DNA of 64,000 bases from Caulobacteraceae bacterium (GCA_019748055.1 JAIEQC010000027.1:1-64000), one strand, 5' to 3'. Counted from the first letter of the stretch, positions 10,325 to 20,293 are shown. Numbers and translations are program-made. The notes: a model not told the origin generated them from the sequence alone.

Positions 10325-11712
10325 CGGGCGGCCCCTTCCTCGAACGGCGCGGCGAACCGGATGGGCGTCAGGGGCGCGCAGACGTCGCCGCCACTTTCGG
10401 CGGGCGCAAGCGGGTGAGGCGCGGCGCTGGCGGGCCTGGGCTCCGGATCGACGAACTTCGTCACCCCCACCAGATGGGCCGAGCCGTTCGCCAGCGCCGC
10501 TTCCATGACCTGACGCGCCCGCGCCACGCGCGGCTGGATCAGGCCCCCGCGCAGGCACTCCACGACGCCGCCCTCGGACTGAATCCACTGGAACTCCGTC
10601 CAGGCCGCTTCGGCCAGCTCCCGCGTGCGCTGGTCCAGATACCAGCTGCCGGCCGCCGGATCGTCGACTCGACCGAGGTTCGCTTCCTCCATCAGCACCA
10701 GCTGGGTGTTGCGCGCCTGCCGCCGGGCGAAGTCGTCGGCGCGGCCGAGCGCCGTCGTGAAGGCGTCCAGCACGACGGCGTCCGCGCCCCCGACCGCTCC
10801 GGCGAAGCCGGCCGCCGTCAACCGCAACAGGTTCGGCCAGGGATCGCGCGCCGACAGCATACGCCGCGACGAGCGCGCCTCGATCGTCGCCTCGACCTCG
10901 ACGCCCCAAGCCGCGCAGATGGAACGCCACATCAGGCGCAGGGCCCGCACCTTGGCCAGTCCGTCGAAGTACTCCTGGTCCACCGCGACGCCCAGCACCG
11001 TGCCGCGCAGCGCCTGCTCCGCCGACATCCCGGCGACGAGCGCCGCCTCGACCAGGACGACCGCATTCGCCGCGGCGAACGCCAACTCCTGCGCGATGGG
11101 CCCGCCCGCGTCATGCACGGCGCGACCCGACGCCAGGAAGAAACGCGCCTCCGGATAGGCGCCGGCATGGCGCGCGGCCGTGTTGGCCGCCAGCGTCAGG
11201 TGTTCCTGCATCGACCGGGGGGCCGCGCCACCGGCGGCGAAGGCCGAGATGGGGTCCATGTGGAACATCAGCTTGGCGCGCGGCGCGCCCTTCGCCGCCA
11301 CAGCGAGCGCATTGGCCGCGTCCGGTCCGTCCAGCCCCGCGTCCAGCCCCACCGGCGCCAGTTCCAGCGCCACGCCGTCCAACGCCCGTCCCAGCGGCGC
11401 GCTGTCCGCCAGCACGGCGCCCGACAGGATCACCGAAGCGGCGCCGCCTTCCAGCTCCGACAGAACCTGCCGATTGGCCTCGGCCGGATCGTCCGCCTCC
11501 ACCTGGACGCGCAGGTCCCAGGCCCGCCCGTCGGCGTGAGATGGCCGCGGCGCGAACAGCGGCGTCACCCCGGTCGCCGCCGCATAAAGCGGGCGCACCG
11601 CCAGGCCGTCGGCGTCCAGATGGATCAGGCTTTCCAGCTGCCGGTCCTTGAGGGCCTTATCCGCAAGCGCGCGCCAGTCGGCGGGGGTGGGTCGATGATT
11701 CAGGGTCGCCAT
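10321..11712 (-). CDS. Methylmalonyl-CoA mutase small (beta) subunit
   Basis: 463 aa; 4-bp overlap with large subunit; [68 protein letters not shown]. Confidence 0.9.
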   Translation of the reverse strand: MATLNHRPTPADWRALADKALKDRQLESLIHLDADGLAVRPLYAAATGVTPLFAPRPSHADGRAWDLRVQVEADDPAEANRQVLSELEGGAASVILSGAVLADSAPLGRALDGVALELAPVGLDAGLDGPDAANALAVAAKGAPRAKLMFHMDPISAFAAGGAAPRSMQEHLTLAANTAARHAGAYPEARFFLASGRAVHDAGGPIAQELAFAAANAVVLVEAALVAGMSAEQALRGTVLGVAVDQEYFDGLAKVRALRLMWRSICAAWGVEVEATIEARSSRRMLSARDPWPNLLRLTAAGFAGAVGGADAVVLDAFTTALGRADDFARRQARNTQLVLMEEANLGRVDDPAAGSWYLDQRTRELAEAAWTEFQWIQSEGGVVECLRGGLIQPRVARARQVMEAALANGSAHLVGVTKFVDPEPRPASAAPHPLAPAESGGDVCAPLTPIRFAAPFEEGAAR

Positions 11713-11754
11713 GCGATCCCTGATGCCTTCGGCCGATCTTCGGGTCCAGCCCAG

Positions 11755-13332
11755 TCAGGACAAGGGCGACACGTCGATGTTCAGGTGGCGATCGGCGGAT
11801 ACGACCGGCTGCCCTCCGGCAGGCCGCGATTGAGACCACCGGACTTCGTTGCCCCGCACGATGGCGCGGCGATCCCGGCGTCCTCGAGAGCTAGGGAGGG
11901 CGCGGTGCGCAACCGGTTCGAAAAAGGTCACTCCAGCCTGCTGGTCCGCTACCCTACCGTTCAGGCCGGAATCGAAGATCACATTATCCTCGACCCTCAC
12001 CGTGGTGGCGACGCTGCAAAGTATGGCCGCGTGGCCCGCTCCGATGACCGTGTTGGCGCGGACGACGCCCCCGAACTCGGTGAGATAGATCGCGGCAGTC
12101 TCCGATTTCCTCTGCGTGTCGATACGATTGCCCGTGATCTCCGCATCAAGAGCACGTTGCACGTAGACGGACTCTGACCTCACAGCCTCAAACGCATTGT
12201 CTCGGACGCGCCAGCCGTTGGTGAATATCTCTTTCCCATCCACCAGCGTGGTCGACATATGACCAAAGCCGTGGCCACAGGCCTCGATGCGGTTCGCCTC
12301 GAATATGCCGCCCCGTCGGAAATTCAGGTACGACACCCGCCAGTAGGCCGGCGTGAACGCCCGGCCGGACGTATGCCTCCTTATGCACTCAAAAAGTCGT
12401 TCGCCCCGGCGCACCAAGTCGCCCGAGGCATAGTCGGCGCCGGAAACCCATTCGGCCCCGATGTATCGCCCGGCATAGTTCTCGAGCTGCTCCTTGAAGC
12501 CCAGTTGGCGGGTTTGCCTGAAGGTGTTGTCGACAGCTTCCACCCCATCATTCTCAATCCCGTAGACCCCATGCTGCCCGGGACAAGGACCGATTTCGTT
12601 GCCCTGGAACACGCATGATCGCGACTGGACCGCCTGGATGCCGAACGCGTGATCCCAGCAGCGATTCCCCACGAAGCGGTGCTCGTAGATCCAGCCACGG
12701 GCGAACGTCTTCGGCACGCACATGATCGAGCAGTCTGATCCGTTGCCTTGATTGCCCTGCCCGACTGGATCGATCCACGGGGCCCCGATGCCCTGCGAGA
12801 TCACCGCCTCGAAGTCCCGCACTCGACCGCCGATGACCACGAAGCCTCCGCCGGCGTGTCGAATCTCCTGCGTTCGCCGCACACGCACAGTGTCGCACTC
12901 ATCGAAGTAGACCGCCGCCACGCCGTTCCATGAGGAACTGGCGCCTGCGAACTCTCCTGCCGCTCCACCCAATCCCTCGAAGCGGCCGTCATGGATTTCC
13001 ACCACGCCGCAGCTTTCGAAGGACAGCGTGCGGGACAAACGTTCCGTTTGGTGGAACCTCGCGCCCGCAAGGCGTGCACGCAGAACTCCAACCTCCTTGA
13101 AGGACACAAGCGAGCCTGCGATCCGATAGATGCCCCGCGCTTCGACGACGACATCGGGCTGACCCCGCGCCGCGGCCGCCAAAGCGACCCATGCGGCGGT
13201 GTCGCGAACCACGTCGCCGCGACCGGCCCCGAACGCTTCCGGTCGCAACACGGTTGGGTTCGCCCAAACTCGACCTGCCGCGCCGAAAGCGATCAAGGGG
13301 ATAGCCGTGAGCAGCGTCCTTCGCGTCGTCAT
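11755..13332 (-). CDS. Right-handed parallel beta-helix (pectate-lyase-like) exported protein
   Basis: Start MTTRRTLLTAIPLIAFGAAGRVWA; RPEAFGAGRGDVVRDTAAWVALAAAA; repeated beta-helix pattern (VEDNVIFDSG, IVRGNEVRWS). Confidence 0.8.
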   Translation of the reverse strand: MTTRRTLLTAIPLIAFGAAGRVWANPTVLRPEAFGAGRGDVVRDTAAWVALAAAARGQPDVVVEARGIYRIAGSLVSFKEVGVLRARLAGARFHQTERLSRTLSFESCGVVEIHDGRFEGLGGAAGEFAGASSSWNGVAAVYFDECDTVRVRRTQEIRHAGGGFVVIGGRVRDFEAVISQGIGAPWIDPVGQGNQGNGSDCSIMCVPKTFARGWIYEHRFVGNRCWDHAFGIQAVQSRSCVFQGNEIGPCPGQHGVYGIENDGVEAVDNTFRQTRQLGFKEQLENYAGRYIGAEWVSGADYASGDLVRRGERLFECIRRHTSGRAFTPAYWRVSYLNFRRGGIFEANRIEACGHGFGHMSTTLVDGKEIFTNGWRVRDNAFEAVRSESVYVQRALDAEITGNRIDTQRKSETAAIYLTEFGGVVRANTVIGAGHAAILCSVATTVRVEDNVIFDSGLNGRVADQQAGVTFFEPVAHRALPSSRGRRDRRAIVRGNEVRWSQSRPAGGQPVVSADRHLNIDVSPLS

Positions 13333-13423
13333 CCAAACTCCTCTGCCGCAAGCCGGCACGCAACATGCCATCTCGATGTGAACGGCGCTTGACCGACCCT
13401 GGCGCGACCGGCAGCAGCCGGGA

Positions 13424-14029
13424 ATGATCGGTCAACACCTGGATGCCGCTTGGTTCGCCCGCCCCGTAGACGAGGTCGCGCAGGCCCTGATCGGCGCGTG
13501 CCTGACGCTTGATGGAGTGGGCGGACGGATCGTCGAGACCGAGGCCTACGACGCCGACGACCCTGCATCCCATAGCTTTCGAGGTCCCACGCGCCGAAAT
13601 GCGGCGATGTTCGGCCCCGTCGGCCATGCCTACGTCTACCGCATCTACGGTCTTCACTGGTGCCTGAACATCGTCTGTGGCGACGCGCCCGGCGGCGCGG
13701 TGTTGATTCGGGCGCTGCAACCGACGACGGGAGTGGACCTCATGAAGGCGCGGCGCGGGATCGATGCCGCGCGAAGCCTGTGCTCCGGCCCGGCCCGGCT
13801 CTGCCAGGCGCTGGGGGTCGATGACCGCCTGAACCATGCCTCAATGTTGCGGACGCCCTTCGCGCTGACTTTGGCGGAAACGTCGGCCCCAGTCGCGGCG
13901 GGCTCGCGCATCGGCATCACGAAGGCGGCCGACCGCGTGCGTCGCTGGGGGGAAGCGCGCTCTCCTTGGCTCAGTCGACCCTTCACGGCGCCACCCCATC
14001 CGGAACTCACCCGAGAGGGGAAAGCGTAG
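13424..14029 (+). CDS. DNA-3-methyladenine glycosylase (AAG/MPG family)
   Basis: 201 aa; VDEVAQALIGACL...GRIVETEAYDADDPASHSFRGPTRRNAAMFGPVGHAYVYRIYGLHWCLNIVCGD. Confidence 0.95.
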   Translation: MIGQHLDAAWFARPVDEVAQALIGACLTLDGVGGRIVETEAYDADDPASHSFRGPTRRNAAMFGPVGHAYVYRIYGLHWCLNIVCGDAPGGAVLIRALQPTTGVDLMKARRGIDAARSLCSGPARLCQALGVDDRLNHASMLRTPFALTLAETSAPVAAGSRIGITKAADRVRRWGEARSPWLSRPFTAPPHPELTREGKA

Positions 14030-14102
14030 CCGGGAGATTGACGGCGCGGCCGGTCCCATGTTGGTTAACGGAGCCTCGCATACCGGGGTTAGGCTGGAGG
14101 GG

Positions 14103-14513
14103 ATGGCCATGATCGAGTTGCTTTCGACGGCGCTGGCGTTTTCGTTGACCGCCGGGGCGCCCGCGCCCGATCCGGTCACCGTGTACGATCCGGACTGCAC
14201 CTGCGTGCGCGTGGTCGATTTCTATCGTCCCACTGCCCCGGGCGGCCCGCCGATCCGCATCACACCGCCGGGCATCCGCGTGGTTGGTCGTCCGGTCGAG
14301 GTGGCCGGGCCCGTGATCCACATCGCCGGCCCGCCGGTCTACGTCGATGCCCCGCCGGTCCGCGTGCGTCCGGCCCAGATCGTCATCGACCGGCCGGAAG
14401 TGATCGTGCGTCCTTCGGAAGTCATCATCGATCCGCCGGAAGTGCGCTTCGGCGATTGCCGTGACGTGCGCGTCGGCGGACCGGGCGGTCCGACCTGCGT
14501 CGCGCCGGAGTGA
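14103..14513 (+). CDS. Hypothetical exported Pro/Val-rich repeat protein
   Basis: MAMIELLSTALAFSLTAGAPAPDPVTVYDPDCTCVRVVDFYRP...; degenerate PPVxV/PxxVxVRP repeats. Confidence 0.65.
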   Translation: MAMIELLSTALAFSLTAGAPAPDPVTVYDPDCTCVRVVDFYRPTAPGGPPIRITPPGIRVVGRPVEVAGPVIHIAGPPVYVDAPPVRVRPAQIVIDRPEVIVRPSEVIIDPPEVRFGDCRDVRVGGPGGPTCVAPE

Positions 14514-14534
14514 TCCAGGTCTGATCGCGGAACA

Positions 14535-14560
14535 GGCGCCGGGCGACCGGCGCCTTTTTC
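14535..14560 (+). terminator. Rho-independent terminator
   Basis: aggcgccgg-gcga-ccggcgcct followed by ttttt. Confidence 0.85.
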
Positions 14561-14569
14561 GTGCGACCT

Positions 14570-15118
14570 CTATTCGCCGCAGAAGGCGCGGGCTTCGCGG
14601 GCCAGGTTCAAATGCCCGGCCTCCAGCGCGCGGGTCACCGCCGCGTCACAGCGTCCTTGGGCCAGCGACGCCGTCACCTCGCGCCGGACGCCTTCATAGG
14701 CCGCGGCCGCATCCCTAAGCTCCCGCGCCCGCCGACGTTCGGCGGGCAGGCACAGCGACAGCCAGCCCGCGTCCGCGCATCGGCCGACCAGGGCCCGGTC
14801 CGCCTCGTTGAGGACGCCGACGTCCGACGGCGCTTCTCCGCTCGTGGGCGACGGCACGACGCTGAGTCGTGTCGGCGCCTCCTCGACCACGCGGATTTCC
14901 GGCATCTGATAGCGGCAGACCCACCGCCCCTCCTCCATCGCGCAGCCTTGCAGCGTGGCGACGGCCGATCCTCCTGTGGTCGGGGTGGTCGAAGGCGTCT
15001 GCGGTGCGGCGGTCGGGGGATCCTGAGCATCAGGTCGCGGCGCCGTGACCGGATCCTGATCGGGCGCGGCGAGCATCAGGGTCAGAAACAGGGCGAGCAT
15101 CGCGTCGGCTCCGTCCAA
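14570..15118 (-). CDS. Hypothetical exported protein
   Basis: 182 aa; signal-like N-terminus MLALFLTLMLAAPDQDP; C-terminal Cys/Ala-rich region. Confidence 0.65.
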   Translation of the reverse strand: MDGADAMLALFLTLMLAAPDQDPVTAPRPDAQDPPTAAPQTPSTTPTTGGSAVATLQGCAMEEGRWVCRYQMPEIRVVEEAPTRLSVVPSPTSGEAPSDVGVLNEADRALVGRCADAGWLSLCLPAERRRARELRDAAAAYEGVRREVTASLAQGRCDAAVTRALEAGHLNLAREARAFCGE

Positions 15119-15202
15119 GTACCCGAACCCTGCGCCCTGCCTCTGATGCTGACAAGCGGAAACGCCCGTAGCCGCACGGCTGCATCATCTCGTTGAAAAG
15201 AG

Positions 15203-15247
15203 TGGTGGACGCGACAGGGATTGAACCTGTGACCCCTACGATGTCAA
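15203..15247 (-). tRNA. 3' fragment of tRNA-Val (GAC), probable attachment-site remnant
   Basis: Minus strand TTGACATCGTAGGGGTCACAGGTTCAATCCCTGTCGCGTCCACCA: anticodon loop TTGACAT, T-arm ACAGG-TTCAATC-CCTGT, acceptor 3' strand and CCA. No matching 5' half next to it. Confidence 0.75.
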
Positions 15248-15648
15248 AAACCCCGAACACATTTTTGCCACATTTCATCGCGTTTCGCTGTGTTTCAAGT
15301 CCAATATATTCAGTCAGTTAGATTGAAACGGCGTTTCAGGGCGTTTATCCCGAGTGCTGCGAACCGCGTCGCGGATGCCCCACTAGCTACCCCACTAGCG
15401 AAACGCATAACGGTCACAGGATTTTCGGCTTTCCTGAGCGGTTTCAGAGGCCTCTGAATTCCGCCCGAAAATGAGGGCCGAAAGGGCCCTCGTAGGGGTC
15501 ACAGAAATCGCCCCACCCCCGCCCCACAAGGGTTTGCGGGTCACAGCCGCTTTTCCAGTGGGGCAAATTTAGCGGGTCATCGGGGCGACGCATAGGGGGT
15601 CACAGGAGGAAGGGCGTCAGTGGGGCAGGAAGTTGAAAGGAGCCCTCC

Positions 15649-17025
15649 ATGCCCTCGTCCAGCGGCCTGTCCACCGACCGTCAGATCGCGGCCCTGAAGC
15701 CCAGAGACAATCCGTTCGAAGTCGCCGTGGCCGGCGCCAGGGGCCTCTACATCCGGGTTTTCCCGACGGCCGCGCGTAAGTTCGAGTACCGCTACACCAG
15801 CAAAGGCGGCAGCCGACGACGGATGGTGCTCGGGGCCTGGCCCGACCTGTCTCTCTCCGAGGCGCGACTGCGGGCCTCGCAGCTGCGCCAGTCGGTGCAT
15901 GACGGGGCCGACCCCGCCGAGACGAAGGCCCTGGAGAAGGTGCAGGCCCGGACCGGCGAGACCTTCTCCGAGCTCGCCGAGGCCTACTGGGCCGCCGCGG
16001 CCCGGGGCCTGCATGGCGGCCGCCGTCGGCCCAAGCGCGAAGCCACCATCCAGACGGAGAAGTCCTGGTGGCGGACCCACGTGGAGAAGAAGCTTGGGCA
16101 TCGCCGGTATCAGGACCTGCGACGCACCGACATCCGGCTTTTCATGAAGGCGCTGGTCATGGAGAGCCGACTGGCGCCCGCCAGCATCGCCGCGGTCGGG
16201 GCCCTCATCCAGTCGATCCTGCAGTACGCGGTTCTCGAAGAGAAGATCGACGCCAACCCGGCAGCCGGTCTGGCGCGGCCGCTCGCCCTGACCTCGCGTG
16301 ACCGCCTGTTCTCAGATGACGCCATGACGACGATCTGGAAGACGGCCAGAACCGCCGCGACGGAGCGCGACCCGACACGAAGCCCCCGCGCCCAGCTCTC
16401 GCCCGAGATGGGGCTCGCGATCCAGTTCCTGATCCTCACCCTGACTCGACGCGCCGAGACGGCAGGGGCCCGCTGGTCGGAGTTCGACATGAAGGCCGGG
16501 CTCTGGACCATTCCGGCCAGCCGGACCAAAGCGCTGCACACCCACATCGTCCCCCTGACCGAGACAATGGTCGGAATCCTTGAGGAGATGCGCAAACGCC
16601 ATCCGGTTCGGGCCGCGGTGTTTCCGCCGCTGAGGGGCCGCGGCGACCATCTGGACCCCCACGCCCTCACGCGGGCCTTCGCGCGCATCTGCGAGCAGCA
16701 TCACCTGCCTGCGGGGTCGCCGCATGACGTGCGGCGCACGGGGGTGACGACCCTGATCGGCCGCTACCGGGTGCCCCGCATGATCGCGGGCCTGCTGCTG
16801 GGGCACACGATCCGGGAGGGCGCGGCGGCGACGAGCATCTATGACCGGCACAGCTATCTGCCGGAGAAGCACGAGGCCCTGAAGATCTGGGGGCGGCACC
16901 TGGAGGCGCTTGAGCAGGCCGGCGCCGAGGCGAGCGGGGGCTTCGACGGGGGCAAGGCCGCGATCGTTTCGTCCATGCCGGCTCTGCCCGCCCCGCAGGG
17001 GTATCGGGATCATCGCGAGCGATGA
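15649..17025 (+). CDS. Tyrosine-type site-specific integrase (phage P4 integrase-like)
   Basis: 458 aa; LTDRQIAALKPRDNPFEVAVAGARGLYIRVFPTAARKFEYRY; catalytic region LTRRAETAGARWSEFD, HDVRRTGVTTLIGRYRVPRMIAGLLLGH, ATSIYDRHSY. Confidence 0.93.
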   Translation: MPSSSGLSTDRQIAALKPRDNPFEVAVAGARGLYIRVFPTAARKFEYRYTSKGGSRRRMVLGAWPDLSLSEARLRASQLRQSVHDGADPAETKALEKVQARTGETFSELAEAYWAAAARGLHGGRRRPKREATIQTEKSWWRTHVEKKLGHRRYQDLRRTDIRLFMKALVMESRLAPASIAAVGALIQSILQYAVLEEKIDANPAAGLARPLALTSRDRLFSDDAMTTIWKTARTAATERDPTRSPRAQLSPEMGLAIQFLILTLTRRAETAGARWSEFDMKAGLWTIPASRTKALHTHIVPLTETMVGILEEMRKRHPVRAAVFPPLRGRGDHLDPHALTRAFARICEQHHLPAGSPHDVRRTGVTTLIGRYRVPRMIAGLLLGHTIREGAAATSIYDRHSYLPEKHEALKIWGRHLEALEQAGAEASGGFDGGKAAIVSSMPALPAPQGYRDHRER

Positions 17026-17267
17026 ACCGTTCAAGTCACCTCCTTTGACGTCGCCGAGCCCGCCTCAGCGGCCAAGCGGGTTTCGAAAAGGGCAGACGAG
17101 AAGAGCGAATTGCGTCGGCCGGAGAGCCAGGCCGGACGTCGCATTCGAAGATGGCAAGCCGTCGCGCTGAAGCGATTTCACGGCGGCCCACCGCCGGACA
17201 ACTTCTGCAGGCTCAGTCAAAGGCCCGGCAGCACGCCAGGCGGACAAGACCCGATCGCACTCTTGGG

Positions 17268-17675
17268 TCACTCCGATGACCTGTTTCTGACCCGCGCAAG
17301 CAGGATCGAAGTGCTGAACGCCAGGCAGGTCGCGAAGGGCACGATCACGGCAGTCGGCACGCCAAGGATGACCCCGCCCGGACCTTCTGGGTAGATCAGC
17401 GCTCCGTCGTAGACCGGCGCCAGAAGGTGCGCGACGAGAGAGCCCCCGATCATGCAGAGGCCCAGTATGGCTGCGAGTTGAACCGCATCGCGTCTCCACA
17501 CCAGCCAAAGCGCCACCAGCGCGATGCCGAAGTTTGTGCTCAGCTGCCAGACTTCGTGAAGGCGCGCATGGGGCGGCCAGGACGGGTTGAAAACATGGGT
17601 GTCTCGTATCTCGAGCACGGGCAGCATCACCAGCGGAACGAGGAGACCCACGGTGGTGAGGAGGCGATCGATCAT
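17268..17675 (-). CDS. Hypothetical small integral membrane protein
   Basis: MIDRLLTTVGLLVPLVMLPVLEIRDTHVFNP...LSTNFGIALVALWLVWRRDAVQLAAILGLCMIGGSLVAHLLAPVYDGA; about 4 TM segments; internal start of ORF 17268..17855. Confidence 0.65.
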   Translation of the reverse strand: MIDRLLTTVGLLVPLVMLPVLEIRDTHVFNPSWPPHARLHEVWQLSTNFGIALVALWLVWRRDAVQLAAILGLCMIGGSLVAHLLAPVYDGALIYPEGPGGVILGVPTAVIVPFATCLAFSTSILLARVRNRSSE

Positions 17676-17903
17676 GCCGAACCTATGCTTGGCTTGGGGA
17701 ATGGAGGCGAGGGCGCAGCCGCACGAAGAAGGAAGCCGCCGGACGGCGTCCCACGCTCGCCGCACCGGGCGTCTCCGCGAGCTCCAATCGGCTGGAGCCA
17801 CGTCTTGGGGCCGGAGCGTCACCTGCATGCCGTACCTTTCGGGGTGATCTCTCACCTGACTTCTTTTTTGCGTACAGGTTCCCCTGAAACCTGCGACCGC
17901 ACA

Positions 17904-19319
17904 TCACGCGCAACCCTTCAGAAGCGCCGCCCTGATGTGCGCCACACGAGAGCGACTGACCCTCAAGAGTCCGGCCGTGTGCAGTTTGAGCATCGAGGCG
18001 TCGCCGTCGCGCTCCAGCGCTTCGGCGTGAGCCAGGTTGGCGATGGTCGAGCGATGCACTCTGACGAAGGTGGGCGGCAGACGCGTCTCAAGATGGTCAA
18101 GGCGCCCCGTGTGAAGCAGACGACGACCGTCCACGAGGACCAGCTCGACATAGTCGTCAGCTCCCTGAATGGCCGCGATGTCCGAGACGGGCACAAGCAT
18201 CACCCTTCGCCCCGTGGTCACCGCCAGGCGATCGGGAGCTGACGCCGCCTCGGCCAGAGCATGTTCGCGCAAAAGGTCGTCCCGCCCCAGTCGCGCAACC
18301 CGCAGCATGAGCATCGGCAGGAGCAATGAGGCGATCAGCAGCAGGTGAACGAGTTCCGCGAAGAACGCCAGAGAAGCCGCAGCAAGGCCAAGGACCGCCG
18401 CCAGATAGAGCCAGGCCTCCCGCGACGGCGCGCGGCGCGGGGCTAGTCCGCGGGCCATGCACGCCACGACCAAGGCGAAGCCGAGCGTGCCGATGGTCTT
18501 CAGGTCTGCGGTCGCCATGCCGCCCATCGTCGCGACGCCAACGACGGTGAGCCAAACCAGCCGAGTTCTTGTCCGCGTGGGAAGCCCCATGGAGCTGTAG
18601 GCGACCAACAGAAACGAGAACCCCGCCGTCAGCAGCCACTGCCCCGTCAGCCGCCAGATGTGAAACGGATAGGAGTAAGCGAAGACGAACGGCAGGGCCT
18701 CCAGTAGGGCGAGAAGGGCGGCAGCCGTCGCCATGCCGGTCAGCAACAGGCTGGACGTCGTTCGTCTCAGCCGGTGGATCACGCCGAAACCGAAGGCGGA
18801 CGCCATGAGGAGACCGAGCAGGACCAGATTGACGGCGATCTGGCTCCGCAGCAGCACATCCCGCCTGGGAGCGATTTTGATGGCGCCCATGGGCTGGGTC
18901 AGGCGCGCCCGAGCGTGGAACGAGGACAGCCGGATGCTGACCACGTTGTCTCCAGCGCGCCAGGCGGAGGGCGAGATATGGTGCTCGACGTCGTAGCGAC
19001 CCGGAACCTCGGAGCGCGCATCGTCTCCAGGCCGGCCATTCGAGCCGAGATAGGCGTCGTTCAGCCAGCTTTCCGAGGATGCCGTGCCGGTGATGCGCAG
19101 GACGTGGTCGCTCATGTCCGGGGGCGCATCCACGCGCGTCGTGATCCAGATCTCCCGCCCCTGCGGATCTATCGGCCCTTCCACGGGTCGGCATCCGGAG
19201 AGCTTCGGGGCCGAAGGTCCCCTGCTCCCCTCGCAGACTTCCCATGCATGGGTCTGCGCGGCCGCCGGAACCGAAACGAGCAGCAGCAGCAGCGCTGCGA
19301 TCAGGCAGGATAAGCGCAT
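17904..19319 (-). CDS. Membrane sensor with LytTR DNA-binding domain (7TMR-DISM-like)
   Basis: Signal peptide, extracellular beta-domain, multiple TMs, C-terminal LytTR (VPVSDIAAIQGADDYVELVLVDGRRLLHTGRLDHLETRLPPTFVRVHRSTIANL). Confidence 0.85.
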   Translation of the reverse strand: MRLSCLIAALLLLLVSVPAAAQTHAWEVCEGSRGPSAPKLSGCRPVEGPIDPQGREIWITTRVDAPPDMSDHVLRITGTASSESWLNDAYLGSNGRPGDDARSEVPGRYDVEHHISPSAWRAGDNVVSIRLSSFHARARLTQPMGAIKIAPRRDVLLRSQIAVNLVLLGLLMASAFGFGVIHRLRRTTSSLLLTGMATAAALLALLEALPFVFAYSYPFHIWRLTGQWLLTAGFSFLLVAYSSMGLPTRTRTRLVWLTVVGVATMGGMATADLKTIGTLGFALVVACMARGLAPRRAPSREAWLYLAAVLGLAAASLAFFAELVHLLLIASLLLPMLMLRVARLGRDDLLREHALAEAASAPDRLAVTTGRRVMLVPVSDIAAIQGADDYVELVLVDGRRLLHTGRLDHLETRLPPTFVRVHRSTIANLAHAEALERDGDASMLKLHTAGLLRVSRSRVAHIRAALLKGCA

Positions 19320-19492
19320 GATTCCAGCCTAGCGCGAGCTTTGCCGGGAAGCCTCCCCGTTCACCGATCACGCGGAGCATCTGGCCGATAAATCGATGAC
19401 CGTCGGACGGGAATGTGAATGCGATGACGCCTGACGCGGCCGCATCGGGTCGCGCAAGCCGCCCCCCCCCCCGGCGCTCCGGAGATCGCAAC

Positions 19493-20203
19493 GTGTTCAC
19501 AGCCCAGCTCGCCTTCGCCCTCGTCCTGATCGGCGGACCCGATCCTCAGGCCGACCCCGACGGCGCGCGCCTGAAGGCCGGCGAGACCTGCTTCGCCATC
19601 GAACTGAACGGCCAGGTCATGGGCGCCACCCGGCAGGTGGTGCGTGCGGCTGAGCATGAGGGACGCCCGGCGTGGCGCATCGAGATCCATCAGCGTCTGC
19701 CCGCCCTTCAGTTCGACGTACGCGACACATTTCTCGTCGATCGCCGGGACCTGACCGCGATGCGCTACGAGAGCGACCGGACGGCGAGCGATCGGGCCCC
19801 CGCGCAGCAGGTGCGCATCACGTACGGCCCGGACTTCGTGTCGGGCTCAAAGACGGTCGGCGAGACGCGCACCTCGATCAGCGAACCGCTCGGCCGTCCC
19901 GTTCACGACGGGAACCTGTGGGGCCTCACCTTCAGCGGACTCGATCTGCATGAGGGCGCACGGCATACGGTGCCCTCCTGGCACTACGACAGGGGCCTCG
20001 GGGCGTTCGCCGTCGCCGTGGTCGGGTCGCGCGACGTCGACACCCCCGACGGCTCCGTCGCCGCCTGGGTCGTGGAAGTCGGCGACGGCAGCGGCCGAAC
20101 GACCACTTATCTGATCGCAAAAGCCGACCACGCCGAGCTCGGCTACTCCGCCGGCCCCTTCAGACAGCGGCTCGGCGGCGACTGCGCGGGGTTTCCGGCA
20201 TGA
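19493..20203 (+). CDS. Hypothetical exported protein (DUF3108-like)
   Basis: GTG start proposed (VFTAQLAFALVLIGG); GETCFAIELNGQVMGATRQVVRAAEHEGRPAWRIEIHQ...; alternative upstream ATG at 19415/19424 would include a C11 tract. Confidence 0.6.
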   Translation: MFTAQLAFALVLIGGPDPQADPDGARLKAGETCFAIELNGQVMGATRQVVRAAEHEGRPAWRIEIHQRLPALQFDVRDTFLVDRRDLTAMRYESDRTASDRAPAQQVRITYGPDFVSGSKTVGETRTSISEPLGRPVHDGNLWGLTFSGLDLHEGARHTVPSWHYDRGLGAFAVAVVGSRDVDTPDGSVAAWVVEVGDGSGRTTTYLIAKADHAELGYSAGPFRQRLGGDCAGFPA

Positions 20204-20293
20204 AGGTGGCCGCTGAGAGCTTCGAAAAACCATCGGGGCCACATCTGGCGGAGGTGAGGATGACCAGCACGAGCCACGAGCGGACCGGTCGAT

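Noticed and set aside
8399-10417. 672-aa plus-strand ORF (and 10414..12177) opposite methylmalonyl-CoA mutase genes
   Set aside because: Shadow ORFs; mutase subunits on the minus strand are unambiguous.
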